Below are positions 41,286-50,504 of a DNA stretch of 64,000 bases, one piece after another. How positions within the stretch are numbered: position 1 is the stretch's first letter; every line of letters starts with the position of its first letter. The notes beneath the pieces are model-generated. The model saw nothing but the letters and a program-made list of their open reading frames with translations. It was not told the DNA's origin and did no database searches. Both the position numbers and the translations under genes were made by a program. The stretch is taken from positions 124,001 to 188,000 of the forward strand of contig CAILKO010000057.1 in assembly GCA_903834835.1 (NCBI GenBank). Reading direction: 5' to 3'. The stretch is from an uncultured Pseudomonadota bacterium (GTDB lineage Bacteria; Pseudomonadota; Gammaproteobacteria; Burkholderiales; SG8-39).

Positions 41286-42716
41286 ATGCCGGAAATCCAG
41301 AATACGTACAACTACAAGGTCGTCCGGCAGTTCGCCGTGATGACGGTCGTGTGGGGCGTTGTCGGCATGCTGGTGGGGGTGATCATCGCCGCCCAGCTGC
41401 TCTGGCCCCAGCTCAATTTCGACATTCCCTGGCTGACCTACGGGCGCCTGCGGCCGCTGCACACGAACGCGGTGATCTTCGCCTTTGGCGGCTCGGCGCT
41501 GTTCACGACGTCCTACTACGTGGTGCAGCGCACCTGTCATGCTCGCCTGTTCTCCGACGGTCTGGCAGCCTTCACCTTCTGGGGCTGGCAGCTGGTCATC
41601 GTCGCCGCAGCCATCACGCTGCCGCTCGGTATCACGACCTCCAAGGAATACGCCGAGCTCGAGTGGCCGATCGACATCCTGATCGCGCTGGTGTGGGTGG
41701 CCTATGCGGTGGTGTTCTTCGGCACGGTGTTCAAGCGGCGGGTCTCGCACATCTACGTGGCGAACTGGTTCTTCGGCGCCTTCATCCTGACGGTGGCGAT
41801 CCTGCACATCGCGAACAGCGCCGCCGTTCCCGCGGGACTCTGGAAGTCGTATTCGGCCTACGCCGGCGCGCAGGATGCGATGGTGCAATGGTGGTATGCG
41901 CACAATGCGGTGGGCTTCTTCCTCACGGCCGGCTTCCTCGGGATGATGTATTACTTCATCCCCAAGCAGGCCGGACGCCCGATCTATTCCTACAGGCTCT
42001 CGGTGGTGCATTTCTGGGCGCTGATCTTCACCTACATGTGGGCGGGGCCGCACCACCTGCACTACACGGCGTTGCCAGACTGGGCGCAGTCGATCGGCAT
42101 GATCTTCTCGCTCGTGCTGCTCGCGCCCTCCTGGGGCGGGATGATCAACGGCATCATGACGCTCTCGGGCGCCTGGCACAAACTGCGCACCGATCCGATC
42201 CTCAAATTCATGGTCGTGTCGCTGTCCTTCTACGGCATGTCGACCTTCGAAGGTCCGATGATGTCGATCAAGACGGTGAACGCGCTGTCGCACTACACCG
42301 ACTGGACCATCGGCCATGTGCATAGCGGCGCGCTCGGCTGGGTGGGGCTGGTCAGCATGGGCTCGCTCTACTACCTGATTCCGAGGCTCTCCGGGCGCAC
42401 CGAGATGCACAGCGTGCCCGCGATCAACCTGCACTTCTGGATCGCGACCATCGGCATCGTGCTCTATATCGCAGCGATGTGGATCGCGGGCGTCATGCAG
42501 GGGCTCATGTGGCGCGCGGTGGGCGAGGACGGCACGCTGACCTACACCTTCGTGGAGAGCGTGAAGGCGACCTATCCGTTCTACGCCGTGCGGCTGCTGG
42601 GCGGGCTGCTCTACTTTTCCGGAATGCTGGTGATGGCCTGGAACACCTGGAAGACGGTCGCGGGCGGGCAGCCGGCCGACGCGAGCATCCCGGCGCCTGC
42701 GATGGCGCATGCCTGA
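41286..42716 (+). CDS. ccoN: cbb3-type cytochrome c oxidase subunit I
   Basis: This is the catalytic subunit that reduces oxygen at a haem-copper centre. The 476-residue, 12-helix protein shows the low-spin haem histidine region [19 protein letters not shown], the copper-B ligand segment [16 protein letters not shown] with the following [23 protein letters not shown], and the late double-histidine [12 protein letters not shown]. No K-channel glutamate ending typical of aa3 is present, consistent with C-family. A GGAAGAGG site precedes the ATG. Confidence 0.97.
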   Translation: MPEIQNTYNYKVVRQFAVMTVVWGVVGMLVGVIIAAQLLWPQLNFDIPWLTYGRLRPLHTNAVIFAFGGSALFTTSYYVVQRTCHARLFSDGLAAFTFWGWQLVIVAAAITLPLGITTSKEYAELEWPIDILIALVWVAYAVVFFGTVFKRRVSHIYVANWFFGAFILTVAILHIANSAAVPAGLWKSYSAYAGAQDAMVQWWYAHNAVGFFLTAGFLGMMYYFIPKQAGRPIYSYRLSVVHFWALIFTYMWAGPHHLHYTALPDWAQSIGMIFSLVLLAPSWGGMINGIMTLSGAWHKLRTDPILKFMVVSLSFYGMSTFEGPMMSIKTVNALSHYTDWTIGHVHSGALGWVGLVSMGSLYYLIPRLSGRTEMHSVPAINLHFWIATIGIVLYIAAMWIAGVMQGLMWRAVGEDGTLTYTFVESVKATYPFYAVRLLGGLLYFSGMLVMAWNTWKTVAGGQPADASIPAPAMAHA

Positions 42717-42743
42717 AGCCCGAGCCGAGCGAGGAACAAGAAC

Positions 42744-43355
42744 ATGAAACTCACGCATGACATGATCGAGCGCAACCAGGCATTGCTGATCGTTCTGGTG
42801 ATTCTGGTGGTGGCGGTGGGCGGTCTGGTCGAGATCGTGCCGCTTTGGTTCCAGCGCTCGGTGACCGAGCCGGTGGAGGGCCTCAAGCCCTATACCGCGA
42901 CCCAGGTGATCGGGCGCGATATCTACATCCGCGAGGGCTGCTACAACTGCCATTCGCAGATGATCAGGCCGTTCCGGGCGGAGGTCGAGCGCTACGGCCA
43001 CTACTCGGTGGCGGGCGAATTCGTCTACGACCATCCCTTCCAGTGGGGCTCCAAGCGGACGGGGCCGGACCTCGCGCGCGTAGGCGGCCGCTATTCGGAT
43101 GACTGGCACCGGCTGCATCTGAACAATCCGCGCGATCTGGTGCCTGAATCGAACATGCCGGGCTATCCCTGGCTCGCGAAGACGAAGGCCGCGGACCACG
43201 ATGTCGCGGCCCACATGCGCGCCCTGCGCCGCGTCGGTGTGCCCTATACGGACGAGCAGATTGCCGCGGCGCCCGACGAGCTGAAGGGCAAGTCGGAACA
43301 GGACGCGCTGATCGCCTACCTCCAGGTGCTCGGCACCGCGCTCAAGAAACCCTAG
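42744..43355 (+). CDS. ccoO: cbb3-type cytochrome c oxidase subunit II (monohaem)
   Basis: This membrane-anchored c-type cytochrome passes electrons to CcoN. The 203-residue protein has one N-terminal membrane helix ([23 protein letters not shown]) and a haem site [12 protein letters not shown]. The conserved [26 protein letters not shown] stretch and [10 protein letters not shown] (with the axial methionine) follow. It lies 27 bp after ccoN with a GAGGAA site. Confidence 0.97.
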   Translation: MKLTHDMIERNQALLIVLVILVVAVGGLVEIVPLWFQRSVTEPVEGLKPYTATQVIGRDIYIREGCYNCHSQMIRPFRAEVERYGHYSVAGEFVYDHPFQWGSKRTGPDLARVGGRYSDDWHRLHLNNPRDLVPESNMPGYPWLAKTKAADHDVAAHMRALRRVGVPYTDEQIAAAPDELKGKSEQDALIAYLQVLGTALKKP

Positions 43356-43367
43356 GGAGCGACGCGC

Positions 43368-43514
43368 ATGGACCTGAATCTGATCCGCAGCCTGCTCGGC
43401 GTGATCGCCTTCGCATCCTTCCTCGGCATCGCCTGGTGGGCCTATGCCCCGTCTCGCCGCGAGCGTTTCGAGCGCGACGCGATGCTGCCCTTCGAGGACG
43501 ACGGCGCGCCATGA
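43368..43514 (+). CDS. ccoQ: cbb3 oxidase small subunit CcoQ
   Basis: This 48-codon gene, easily missed because of its size, encodes a single-helix protein: MDLNLIRSLLGVIAFASFLG and IAWWAYAPSRRERFERDA, ending LPFEDDGAP. The W-WAY-P-R-RFE-A pattern and the position between ccoO and ccoP identify CcoQ, which stabilises the CcoNO-CcoP complex. A GGGAG site precedes the ATG 12 bp after the ccoO stop. Confidence 0.93.
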   Translation: MDLNLIRSLLGVIAFASFLGIAWWAYAPSRRERFERDAMLPFEDDGAP

Positions 43515-43599
43515 ACTCCGGATATTCCGTGCGGCGCCTGACATCGGGCCGTTCCCATCACACTCTTCACACGGGACGGGGCCGCGCCCCGGTCTGCTC

Positions 43600-44514
43600 A
43601 TGAGCGAATTCACCAGCAGCTTCTGGGACTTCTACATCGGCGTGGCAACGCTGGTCGGCCTCGTCGCCTGCGCGGTCCTGCTGCGCGTGCAGACCACGCG
43701 GCGCGCGCCGGGCGAGGTGTCGACCACCGGTCACGTCTGGGACGGAGACCTCGTCGAATTGAACAATCCCGCGCCCGCCTGGTGGCGCTGGCTGTTCTAT
43801 CTGACGATCGTCTTCGCGTTCGTATATCTCGCGCTCTACCCGGGACTCGGCAGCTGGAAGGGCATGTTGGGCTGGACCCAGATCGGGCAACTCAAGGAGG
43901 AAGTCGAGCAGGCCGACGGGCGCTATGGTCCGCTGTACGAAAAGTTCGCCGCCCAGGAAGTTGCGACGCTCGCCAGGGACCCCTCAGCGCTCGCTGTCGG
44001 ACAGAAGCTCTTTCTGAATACCTGCGCGCAGTGCCATGCCTCGGACGGCGGTGGCTCGCGCGGCTTTCCGAATCTCACCGACCGCGACTGGCTCTACGGC
44101 GGGGAGCCGGAAAAAATCAAGGAGTCCATCGCGCAGGGCCGCAACGGCGTGATGCCGCCGCTCGGCACCGCCCTCGGCAGCGAGGGCACCAAGGATGTGG
44201 CGCACTATGTGATGTCGCTCTCGGGCGGTGCGAACGACAGCCTGCGCCGGGCGCGCGGCGAGGCCTTGTTCAAGAACAACTGCGCGGCCTGTCATGGCGC
44301 GGACGGCAAGGGCAATACCGCAATCGGTGCCCCCAATCTGACCGACAAGACCTGGCTGCACGGCTCGGGCGAGGAGGGCATCATCGAGACGGTGACGAAG
44401 GGCCGGAACAACGTGATGCCCGCCCACAAGGATCTGCTTACGCCTGCGAAGATTCATCTGCTTGCCGCATACGTGTATTCGCTGTCCGCGGCCCAGTCGG
44501 GCGGACAGAAATGA
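43600..44514 (+). CDS. ccoP: cbb3-type cytochrome c oxidase subunit III (dihaem)
   Basis: This is the dihaem c-type subunit that accepts electrons from soluble cytochromes. The 304-residue protein starts with two membrane helices, has GHVWDGDLVELNNPAPAWWRWLF between them, and then two haem sites, CAQCH and CAACH, each followed by a methionine ligand loop (NGVMPPLG and NNVMPAH). The ATG chosen gives the normal MSEFTSSFWDFYIG start. The 85-bp gap after ccoQ is longer than usual and no good ribosome site precedes the ATG, which is odd for an essential subunit. Confidence 0.95.
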   Translation: MSEFTSSFWDFYIGVATLVGLVACAVLLRVQTTRRAPGEVSTTGHVWDGDLVELNNPAPAWWRWLFYLTIVFAFVYLALYPGLGSWKGMLGWTQIGQLKEEVEQADGRYGPLYEKFAAQEVATLARDPSALAVGQKLFLNTCAQCHASDGGGSRGFPNLTDRDWLYGGEPEKIKESIAQGRNGVMPPLGTALGSEGTKDVAHYVMSLSGGANDSLRRARGEALFKNNCAACHGADGKGNTAIGAPNLTDKTWLHGSGEEGIIETVTKGRNNVMPAHKDLLTPAKIHLLAAYVYSLSAAQSGGQK

Positions 44515-44539
44515 GTTCGAGGGCGGGGCCGGTCCGGCA

Positions 44540-45988
44540 GTGAGCGATACCCCGCCCGTCGCGCAGCCGGTGGTCGTGGTGCGGCCCGGGCAGGATGCAA
44601 AGGAGGCGCTCGATCAGGCGCTGTTCGAAGTCCGCCACAAGGTCTATCCGCGTGCGGTGCACGGCTGGTTCGCCGCCTGGCGCTGGGTGCTGGTCTGGGC
44701 GACGCAGCTTGCGTTCTACGGCACCGCCTGGATGTCGTGGAACGGCCGTCAGGCCGTGCTGTTCGATATCGCCTCGCGCAAGTTCTACATCTTCGGCCTC
44801 GTGTTCTGGCCGCAGGACATCTTCTACCTGACGATCCTGCTGATTCTGTCGGCGCTGTCGCTGTTTCTGTTCACGACGGTCGCCGGGCGCCTCTGGTGCG
44901 GCTATGCCTGCCCACAGACCGTCTACACCGAAATATTTCTGTGGATCGAGCGTCGTATCGAAGGCGATCGCGCGGCGCGCATGAAACTCGACAACGCCGG
45001 CTTCGGCGCGCGCAAGCTCGGCTTGAAGGCCGCGAAACACGCCGCGTGGATTGCGTTCGGGCTGTGGACGGGATTCACCTTCGTGGGCTATTTCACGCCG
45101 ATCCGCGATCTCGCGGGGCAGGTGATCAGCTTCTCGGCCGGCCCCTGGGAGAGTTTCTGGATGCTCTTCTACGGCTTTGCCACCTACGGCAACGCCGGCT
45201 GGATGCGCGAGCAGGTGTGCAAGTACATGTGCCCCTATGCTCGCTTTCAGAGCGCGATGTTCGACCGCGACACGCTGATCATCACCTACGACCACGACCG
45301 TGGCGAGCCGCGCGGCGGGCGCTCACGGAGCGTCGATGCGCGTGCGCTTGGCCTCGGCGACTGTGTGGACTGCGGGCTGTGCGTGCAGGTCTGTCCGACC
45401 GGTATCGACATCCGCAAGGGGCTGCAGTACGAGTGCATCGGTTGCGCGGCCTGCGTGGATGCCTGCGGTCAGGTGATGGAGAAGATGAACTATCCGCAGG
45501 GGCTGATCCGTTATGCCACCGTGCGAGCGATGGACGAGAAGCTCACGCGCGCGCAGATGTTCAGGCGCGCGCTGCGTCCGCGTGTGCTGGTCTATGGCGC
45601 GCTGCTCGTGCTGATCGCGGGCGCGGCGATGATCGGGCTCTACCTGCGCGTGCCGCTCAAGGTGGATGTTTTGCGTGACCGCGCCGCGATTGCGCGCGAG
45701 GTCGACGATGGCCAGATCGAAAACGTCTACCGGCTGCAGATCATGAACACCACCGAGCATCCGCGCACCTACCGCATCAGCGTCTCGGGTCTGCACGACA
45801 TCCATCTTGCCGGTCCGGAGCTGGTCGAAGTGGCGGCCGAACATGGCAGGGCGGTGCCGCTCAAGGTGCGCGTGCATGCGGAGCAGGAACACCTTGCAAA
45901 AGGCAGCCGCAAGGTCGAGTTCACGGTAAGTGCGCTCGACACCCCCGCAGAGACGGTAACGGAGAAGGCGGTATTCATGGTGCGCTGA
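44540..45988 (+). CDS. ccoG: cbb3 oxidase accessory ferredoxin-like protein (RdxA/FixG type)
   Basis: CcoG is a membrane iron-sulfur protein that reduces copper during cbb3 assembly. The 482-residue product (GTG start, VSDTPPVAQ) has five membrane segments, WCGYACPQTVYTEIFLWIER, and two [4Fe-4S] motifs: CVDCGLCVQVCP and CIGCAACVDACGQVMEKM. The C-terminal domain is the immunoglobulin-like FixG_C (YRLQIMNTTEHPRTYRISV). The GTG lies 25 bp after ccoP; an in-frame earlier start would overlap ccoP by more than 50 bp. Confidence 0.93.
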   Translation: MSDTPPVAQPVVVVRPGQDAKEALDQALFEVRHKVYPRAVHGWFAAWRWVLVWATQLAFYGTAWMSWNGRQAVLFDIASRKFYIFGLVFWPQDIFYLTILLILSALSLFLFTTVAGRLWCGYACPQTVYTEIFLWIERRIEGDRAARMKLDNAGFGARKLGLKAAKHAAWIAFGLWTGFTFVGYFTPIRDLAGQVISFSAGPWESFWMLFYGFATYGNAGWMREQVCKYMCPYARFQSAMFDRDTLIITYDHDRGEPRGGRSRSVDARALGLGDCVDCGLCVQVCPTGIDIRKGLQYECIGCAACVDACGQVMEKMNYPQGLIRYATVRAMDEKLTRAQMFRRALRPRVLVYGALLVLIAGAAMIGLYLRVPLKVDVLRDRAAIAREVDDGQIENVYRLQIMNTTEHPRTYRISVSGLHDIHLAGPELVEVAAEHGRAVPLKVRVHAEQEHLAKGSRKVEFTVSALDTPAETVTEKAVFMVR

Positions 45989-46020
45989 ACGGCACCTTGG
46001 ATCCGAACAGGAGAACAACG

Positions 46021-46500
46021 ATGACGACTCAGAACGGGACAACGATGCACCCGGGTGGAAAGTGGTACCGGGAGCCCTGGCCTTGGCTGCTCATGGCCGG
46101 GCCGGCGATCGTCGTGGTGGCCGGTGTGATCACCACCTGGATCGCGGTAAGCGGCCGGGATCCGATGGTGGCGGACGACTATTACAAACAGGGCCTCGCG
46201 ATCAATCGCGATCTCGCGCGTGAACGTGTCGCGGAGGCGCGTGGTCTGAAGGCGGAAATCGGCCTTGCAGGCGGGATGCTGCGCGTGCATCTCGAGGGCG
46301 CGAACGCGCCGGAGGTGGTCTTTGTCCGGCTCGCGCATGCGACGCTCGGGGACCTCGACCGGCGTCTGCGGCTCGCGCGCGTCGCCCCCGGGCGCTACGA
46401 GGGCGAACTCGGGCGTCTGCCGGCGGGCAAATGGCGCTATGTCGTCGAGGACCCGCGCGCCGAATGGCGCCTGAGCGGCGACTGGAGGCCGGCGTCATGA
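46021..46500 (+). CDS. fixH: FixH/CcoH-family protein
   Basis: This single-span protein assists cbb3 oxidase maturation. The 159-residue product has a membrane helix (WPWLLMAGPAIVVVAGVITTW) followed by the family signature VADDYYKQGLAINRDLARE and a periplasmic beta domain ending WRYVVEDPRAEWRLSGDW. The ATG with a GGAGAA site 6 nt upstream is preferred over an earlier one at 45997. The stop overlaps the next gene's start (ATGA). Confidence 0.92.
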   Translation: MTTQNGTTMHPGGKWYREPWPWLLMAGPAIVVVAGVITTWIAVSGRDPMVADDYYKQGLAINRDLARERVAEARGLKAEIGLAGGMLRVHLEGANAPEVVFVRLAHATLGDLDRRLRLARVAPGRYEGELGRLPAGKWRYVVEDPRAEWRLSGDWRPAS

Positions 46501-46775
46501 GCGGCGCGACGCGCGACCCGGGTGCGGACCTGCACGAGCGCCGCATGCACGCCGCGATGCGGGTGTTATGGCCGTCCTTTCTCGTCGCGACCGTCGCAGA
46601 GGGGCTGTTTTTCTCGGTGATCGATCCCGAGGACCTGTCTCTCTTCGGGCAGCCGCTGGAACTTAGCCGGCTGGGCGCCTACACCCTGGGATTCTTCGCA
46701 TTCTGGGCTATCACCGCGGCCTCGAGCACCTTCACCTGTCTGCTCGAAGGGCGACGCGGAGGGGATCATGGTTAG
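46497..46775 (+). CDS. small two-helix membrane protein in the cco operon
   Basis: This 92-residue protein has two membrane segments (RVLWPSFLVATVAEGLFFSVI and LGAYTLGFFAFWAITAASST) joined by an acidic loop. Short proteins of this form are common at the end of betaproteobacterial cco operons without an assigned function. It overlaps fixH by 4 bp and the next gene by 8 bp, so it is translated as part of the operon. Confidence 0.8.
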   Translation: MSGATRDPGADLHERRMHAAMRVLWPSFLVATVAEGLFFSVIDPEDLSLFGQPLELSRLGAYTLGFFAFWAITAASSTFTCLLEGRRGGDHG

Positions 46776-47076
46776 CCGCCTCGGGCCTTGCCTGCTTGCC
46801 TTTGCCGGTCTCCTTGCTTCGCTGCCGTCCGGCGCCCAGGATCCGGCTGCGGACCGCGTGGCGCTCGGGCGCGCGGTCTATGAAACGCGTTGCGGCGGCT
46901 GCCACTATGTGCGACTGCATGAGCGTGCGCGCGAGCGTTCGCTCGTGAAGTCCGAAGCCGAGCTGCGCAGCCAGGTCATCCGCTGGGCAGGCGAAACCGG
47001 GAAGCGCTATACCAGCGAGGAAATCGAGGCGCTCGTGAGCTATCTGGATCGCAGCCACTATCACCTCACGCGCTGA
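46768..47076 (+). CDS. small monohaem c-type cytochrome without methionine ligand
   Basis: The 102-residue product has a signal peptide (LLAFAGLLASLPSGAQD) and one haem-attachment site, RCGGCHYVRLHERARERS. The only methionine is the initiator, so the sixth haem ligand cannot be methionine; histidines 51, 96 and 98 are candidates. The C-terminal half (ETGKRYTSEEIEALVSYLDRS) is the usual cytochrome c end helix. It is the last gene of the cco operon, with GGAGGGGAT upstream of the ATG. A role as electron carrier or as a haem-maturation partner is inference. Confidence 0.82.
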   Translation: MVSRLGPCLLAFAGLLASLPSGAQDPAADRVALGRAVYETRCGGCHYVRLHERARERSLVKSEAELRSQVIRWAGETGKRYTSEEIEALVSYLDRSHYHLTR

Positions 47077-47213
47077 TGGCGCGTATCGACCTCACGCGCT
47101 GAGCGCGCGCCAACCGGAGGTTCGCCGCCCGCCGGGCGCGGGCGGGGCCAGCCCTCGCGCCGTATACTGCGCCTCCCCGCGGACAGACTGTCTGCCGGCC
47201 GAGGAGGCGCGCA

Positions 47214-48920
47214 ATGAGCACATACGACTACGACATCCGGATCGCGGGCGGAACGCTGCACGACGGACTCGGCAACCCCGGACGCATCGGCGACCTTGGA
47301 CTCAGGAACGGCCGCATCGTCGCGGTCGGTGAGGCGAAGGGCAGCGCGGCGCGCACGATCGACGCACGCGGCATGGTGGTGGCACCCGGATTCGTCGACA
47401 CCCATACGCACTACGACGCCCAGGTCATGTGGGATCGCATGATGACGATCTCGCCCTGGCACGGCGTCACCACGGCGGTACTCGGAAACTGCGGCTTCGG
47501 CGTGGCGCCCACCCGGGCCGCGCATCGCGACCTCATCATGCGCACCCTGCAGACCGTGGAGGGCATGAGTCTGGATGCGCTGCGCGCGGGTCTGGGCACC
47601 CACTGGCCGTTCGAGACCTTTCCGCAGTACCTCGATGCGATCGAGCAACGCGGCACGGCGATCAATATCGGCATGCTGATCGGCCACACGCCGGTGCGTC
47701 TCTACACGATGGGGGAGGCGGCAAGCGAGCGCGCTGCAAGCGCGGACGAGGTGGCGAGCATGCGCGCTATCGTGCGCGAGGCCATGCAGGCCGGCGCACT
47801 CGGGTTTGCGACCTCCAAGTTCGAGAACCATGTCGGCCCCGACGGCGGCCCGGTGCCGAGCAGGATGGCGGAGCTGGAGGAAATCCATGCCCTCGCAGGG
47901 GTCCTCGGGGACATGCAGCGCGGCGTGATCCAGGTGACCGCCGGCAGTCGATTCTTTGTCGAGGAGTTCGCGGAGCTCGTTCGGCGCACCGGTCGCAAGC
48001 TCACCTGGACGTCGCTGCTTGCCAAGCTGCGGATCGCCGGTGTGGAGCCGGCGAGCGCGCTGGCGGCCTGTGCGGCGCTCGCGAAGGAAGGGCTGGAAGT
48101 CATTCCCCAGGTCACACCCCGGCCCTTCATGGTCGAGTTCAGTTTCCTGGCGCCGAGTCTCGCGCTCTCCAGTCTGGAGGCGTTCAAGCCCGCACTCGGC
48201 CTGGACCGCGAGGCGCGCAAGCAGTTGTTCGCAGATACGGGTTTCCGTGAGCGCTTCCGGGCGGCGTGCAGGGCGACGGATCGCGCGATCACGCTGCGCT
48301 GGGATCTCGCGGTCGTGTCGCGGTCCGATCGCCAGCCGGCACTGGAGGAACGCAGGCTGTCGGACATCGCGACCGAGCGCGGCACCAATGCGGAAGACCT
48401 CGCCCTCGATCTCGCAATCGAATCGGATCTGGAGATGAGTTTCCGCATGCCGCTCCTGAACGACATCGAGGATCAGGTCGAGGTCTTTCTCAAGGCGCCG
48501 AACACGGTGCTGGGCCTGTCGGATGCCGGCGCGCATGCGAACGTGCTTTGCGATGCCTGCCAGGCGACCTACCTGCTCGGGCGATGGGTGCGAGAGAAGG
48601 GGGCGATACCGATGGAGCAGGCGATCCGCATGCTTACCGGTCGACCGGCGGAAGTCTTCGGCATCACCGATCGCGGCCGTCTGCAGACCGGTCATGCGGC
48701 CGACGTGGTGGTGTTCGACCCGCAGACCGTCGGTGCGGGCAAGCCGCGCCGCGTGCGCGATTTCCCTGCCGGACAGGAGCGGCTCGTGGTGGACGCCAGC
48801 GGCATCCACATGGTGATCGTGAACGGCGTGCCGCTGCGCAGCGACAACCGGGATCTGCTCGCGGCGGACGGCCCCCTGCCCGGGCGCGTGCTGCGCGGCG
48901 GGGCCGCCGCACCGGTCTGA
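47214..48920 (+). CDS. amidohydrolase, N-acyl-D-amino-acid deacylase-like
   Basis: This is a 568-residue metal-dependent hydrolase of the D-aminoacylase/dihydroorotase-like group. The zinc motif is PGFVDTHTHYDAQVMWD; LTWTSLLAK, LSDAGAHANVLCDAC and MLTGRPAEVFGITDRG are the later motifs of the family. GAGGAGGCGC precedes the ATG. It is followed by a sodium:solute symporter and a second amidohydrolase in the same direction, suggesting uptake and hydrolysis of one unknown amide or lactone. Confidence 0.9.
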   Translation: MSTYDYDIRIAGGTLHDGLGNPGRIGDLGLRNGRIVAVGEAKGSAARTIDARGMVVAPGFVDTHTHYDAQVMWDRMMTISPWHGVTTAVLGNCGFGVAPTRAAHRDLIMRTLQTVEGMSLDALRAGLGTHWPFETFPQYLDAIEQRGTAINIGMLIGHTPVRLYTMGEAASERAASADEVASMRAIVREAMQAGALGFATSKFENHVGPDGGPVPSRMAELEEIHALAGVLGDMQRGVIQVTAGSRFFVEEFAELVRRTGRKLTWTSLLAKLRIAGVEPASALAACAALAKEGLEVIPQVTPRPFMVEFSFLAPSLALSSLEAFKPALGLDREARKQLFADTGFRERFRAACRATDRAITLRWDLAVVSRSDRQPALEERRLSDIATERGTNAEDLALDLAIESDLEMSFRMPLLNDIEDQVEVFLKAPNTVLGLSDAGAHANVLCDACQATYLLGRWVREKGAIPMEQAIRMLTGRPAEVFGITDRGRLQTGHAADVVVFDPQTVGAGKPRRVRDFPAGQERLVVDASGIHMVIVNGVPLRSDNRDLLAADGPLPGRVLRGGAAAPV

Positions 48921-48996
48921 GCCGCAGGCACGAAATTTTGCGTAAGCCGGGGCGCGGGAGATAATCGCCGCACCAATACGCCTTCCGGAATCCACC

Positions 48997-50472
48997 GTGC
49001 TCGTATTTTTCGTCCTCCTCTATCTCGCATTCACGATTGCCCTCGGCCTGTGGGCGGCAACCCGGGTGCATGGCTCCAAGGATTTTCTGATCGCGGGCCG
49101 CAGCCTGCCGCTCTACATGAGCATGGCCACCGTTTTTGCAACCTGGTTCGGTGCCGAGACGGTGCTGTCGGTTTCCGCGACGTTCGCGAAGGACGGTCTG
49201 GGCGGGATTGTCGCCGATCCCTTCGGTTCCACGTTCTGTCTCGTGTTCGTGGCGCTGTTCTTCGCCCGGGCGTTCTATCGCATGGACCTGCTCACCATCG
49301 GCGATTTCTATCGCAAGCGCTACGACAAGCGCGTCGAGGTCATCACCGGTATTGCGATCACGCTGTCCTACCTTGGCTGGACTTCTGCGCAGCTCACTGC
49401 GCTGGGTCTCGTCTTCTCGGTTCTGTCCGGGGGCGCACTATCGCTCGGCACCGGTATCGTGATCGGCGCAGCGATCGTTCTTTTCTACACGATATGGGGT
49501 GGCATGTGGTCGGTTGCGGTCACCGATCTCTTCCAGACGGTGGTGATCATTGTCGGGCTCTGGGCGGTCGCCTGGCTGGTCGGTGACATGGCGGGCGGCG
49601 CGGACAGGGTGATCGCAGCGGCGGCCGAAGCGGGCAAGTTCGAGTTCTGGCCGAAAGGCGATACGAAGGAATGGCTCGCCTTCGTCGCGGCCTGGCTCAC
49701 CCTTTCTCTTGGGTCGATCCCGCAGCAGGACGTGTTCCAGCGCGTGACATCGGCGAAGGATGAGAAGACGGCAGTCCGCGGAACGCTCTACGGGGGCGTT
49801 GCCTACTTCGTTTTCGCTTTCGTGCCGATCTTCATTGCATATTCCGCGCTCGTTATCGATCCGGACATGCAGAAGCTCTTTGCGTCCGCGGACGCACGCG
49901 AGGTCCAGCGCATCCTCCCGGAACTGATCCTCAACAAGACGCCGCTCTGGGCGCAGGTGCTGTTCTTCGGCGCCCTGCTGTCCGCGATCCTTTCCACGGC
50001 GAGCGGTGCACTGCTCGCACCGGCTGCGATTGCGACCGAAAACGTGCTGAAGCCTTTCGCGCCGCGCATGTCGGACCGCCAGTTCATGATGATGGTGCGA
50101 GTCGTGCTCGTTACCTTTACGCTGGCCGCGCTGCTGTTTGCGCTGAACTCCGAGAAGACCATGTACGAGATGATCCAGAATGCCTACAAGGTGACGCTGG
50201 TATCGTGCATCGTGCCGCTCGCTTTCGGCATCTACTGGAAGCGCGCTACTGCGACAGGCGCACTGATTTCGGTGGTGCTGGGCCTTGCGAGCTGGCTAGT
50301 CGCGGAGGCCGTGGCGGCGGATGCGACCGTGCCGCCGCAGCTGGTCGGACTGATCGCGTCGCTGTTCGGGATGCTCGCAGGTTCCTATATTCCGCGTGCG
50401 CCGGCGCACCATGCGGCCGCGCACGCTCATCACGCGGCGCACGGATCTCACCAGAGGCCCGGAAGCACCTAG
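48997..50472 (+). CDS. sodium:solute symporter (SSS family)
   Basis: This 491-residue permease has about 13 membrane helices and the SSS pattern: FTIALGLWAATRVHGSKDFLIAGRSLPLYM, FATWFGAETVLSVSATFAKDGLGG, and SLGSIPQQDVFQRVTSAKDEKTA. The start codon is GTG. The C-terminus carries a histidine-rich tail (PAHHAAAHAHHAAHGSHQRP), which is unusual for the family and could bind a metal. It lies 76 bp after the deacylase-like gene. Confidence 0.9.
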   Translation: MLVFFVLLYLAFTIALGLWAATRVHGSKDFLIAGRSLPLYMSMATVFATWFGAETVLSVSATFAKDGLGGIVADPFGSTFCLVFVALFFARAFYRMDLLTIGDFYRKRYDKRVEVITGIAITLSYLGWTSAQLTALGLVFSVLSGGALSLGTGIVIGAAIVLFYTIWGGMWSVAVTDLFQTVVIIVGLWAVAWLVGDMAGGADRVIAAAAEAGKFEFWPKGDTKEWLAFVAAWLTLSLGSIPQQDVFQRVTSAKDEKTAVRGTLYGGVAYFVFAFVPIFIAYSALVIDPDMQKLFASADAREVQRILPELILNKTPLWAQVLFFGALLSAILSTASGALLAPAAIATENVLKPFAPRMSDRQFMMMVRVVLVTFTLAALLFALNSEKTMYEMIQNAYKVTLVSCIVPLAFGIYWKRATATGALISVVLGLASWLVAEAVAADATVPPQLVGLIASLFGMLAGSYIPRAPAHHAAAHAHHAAHGSHQRPGST

Positions 50473-50504
50473 CGTCCCGGTATCGTGCGGGGGAGGAGGA
50501 AGTC

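Noticed and set aside
41271..43613. 780-codon minus-strand open frame opposite ccoN and ccoO
   Set aside because: It is antisense to unmistakable cbb3 oxidase subunits and composed of histidine/arginine-rich low-complexity sequence.
47063..47102. 14-bp direct repeat ACCTCACGCGCTGA with 26-bp period at the cytochrome gene end
   Set aside because: Only two copies, and the first is the gene's own 3' end; a small local duplication with no sign of a functional element.
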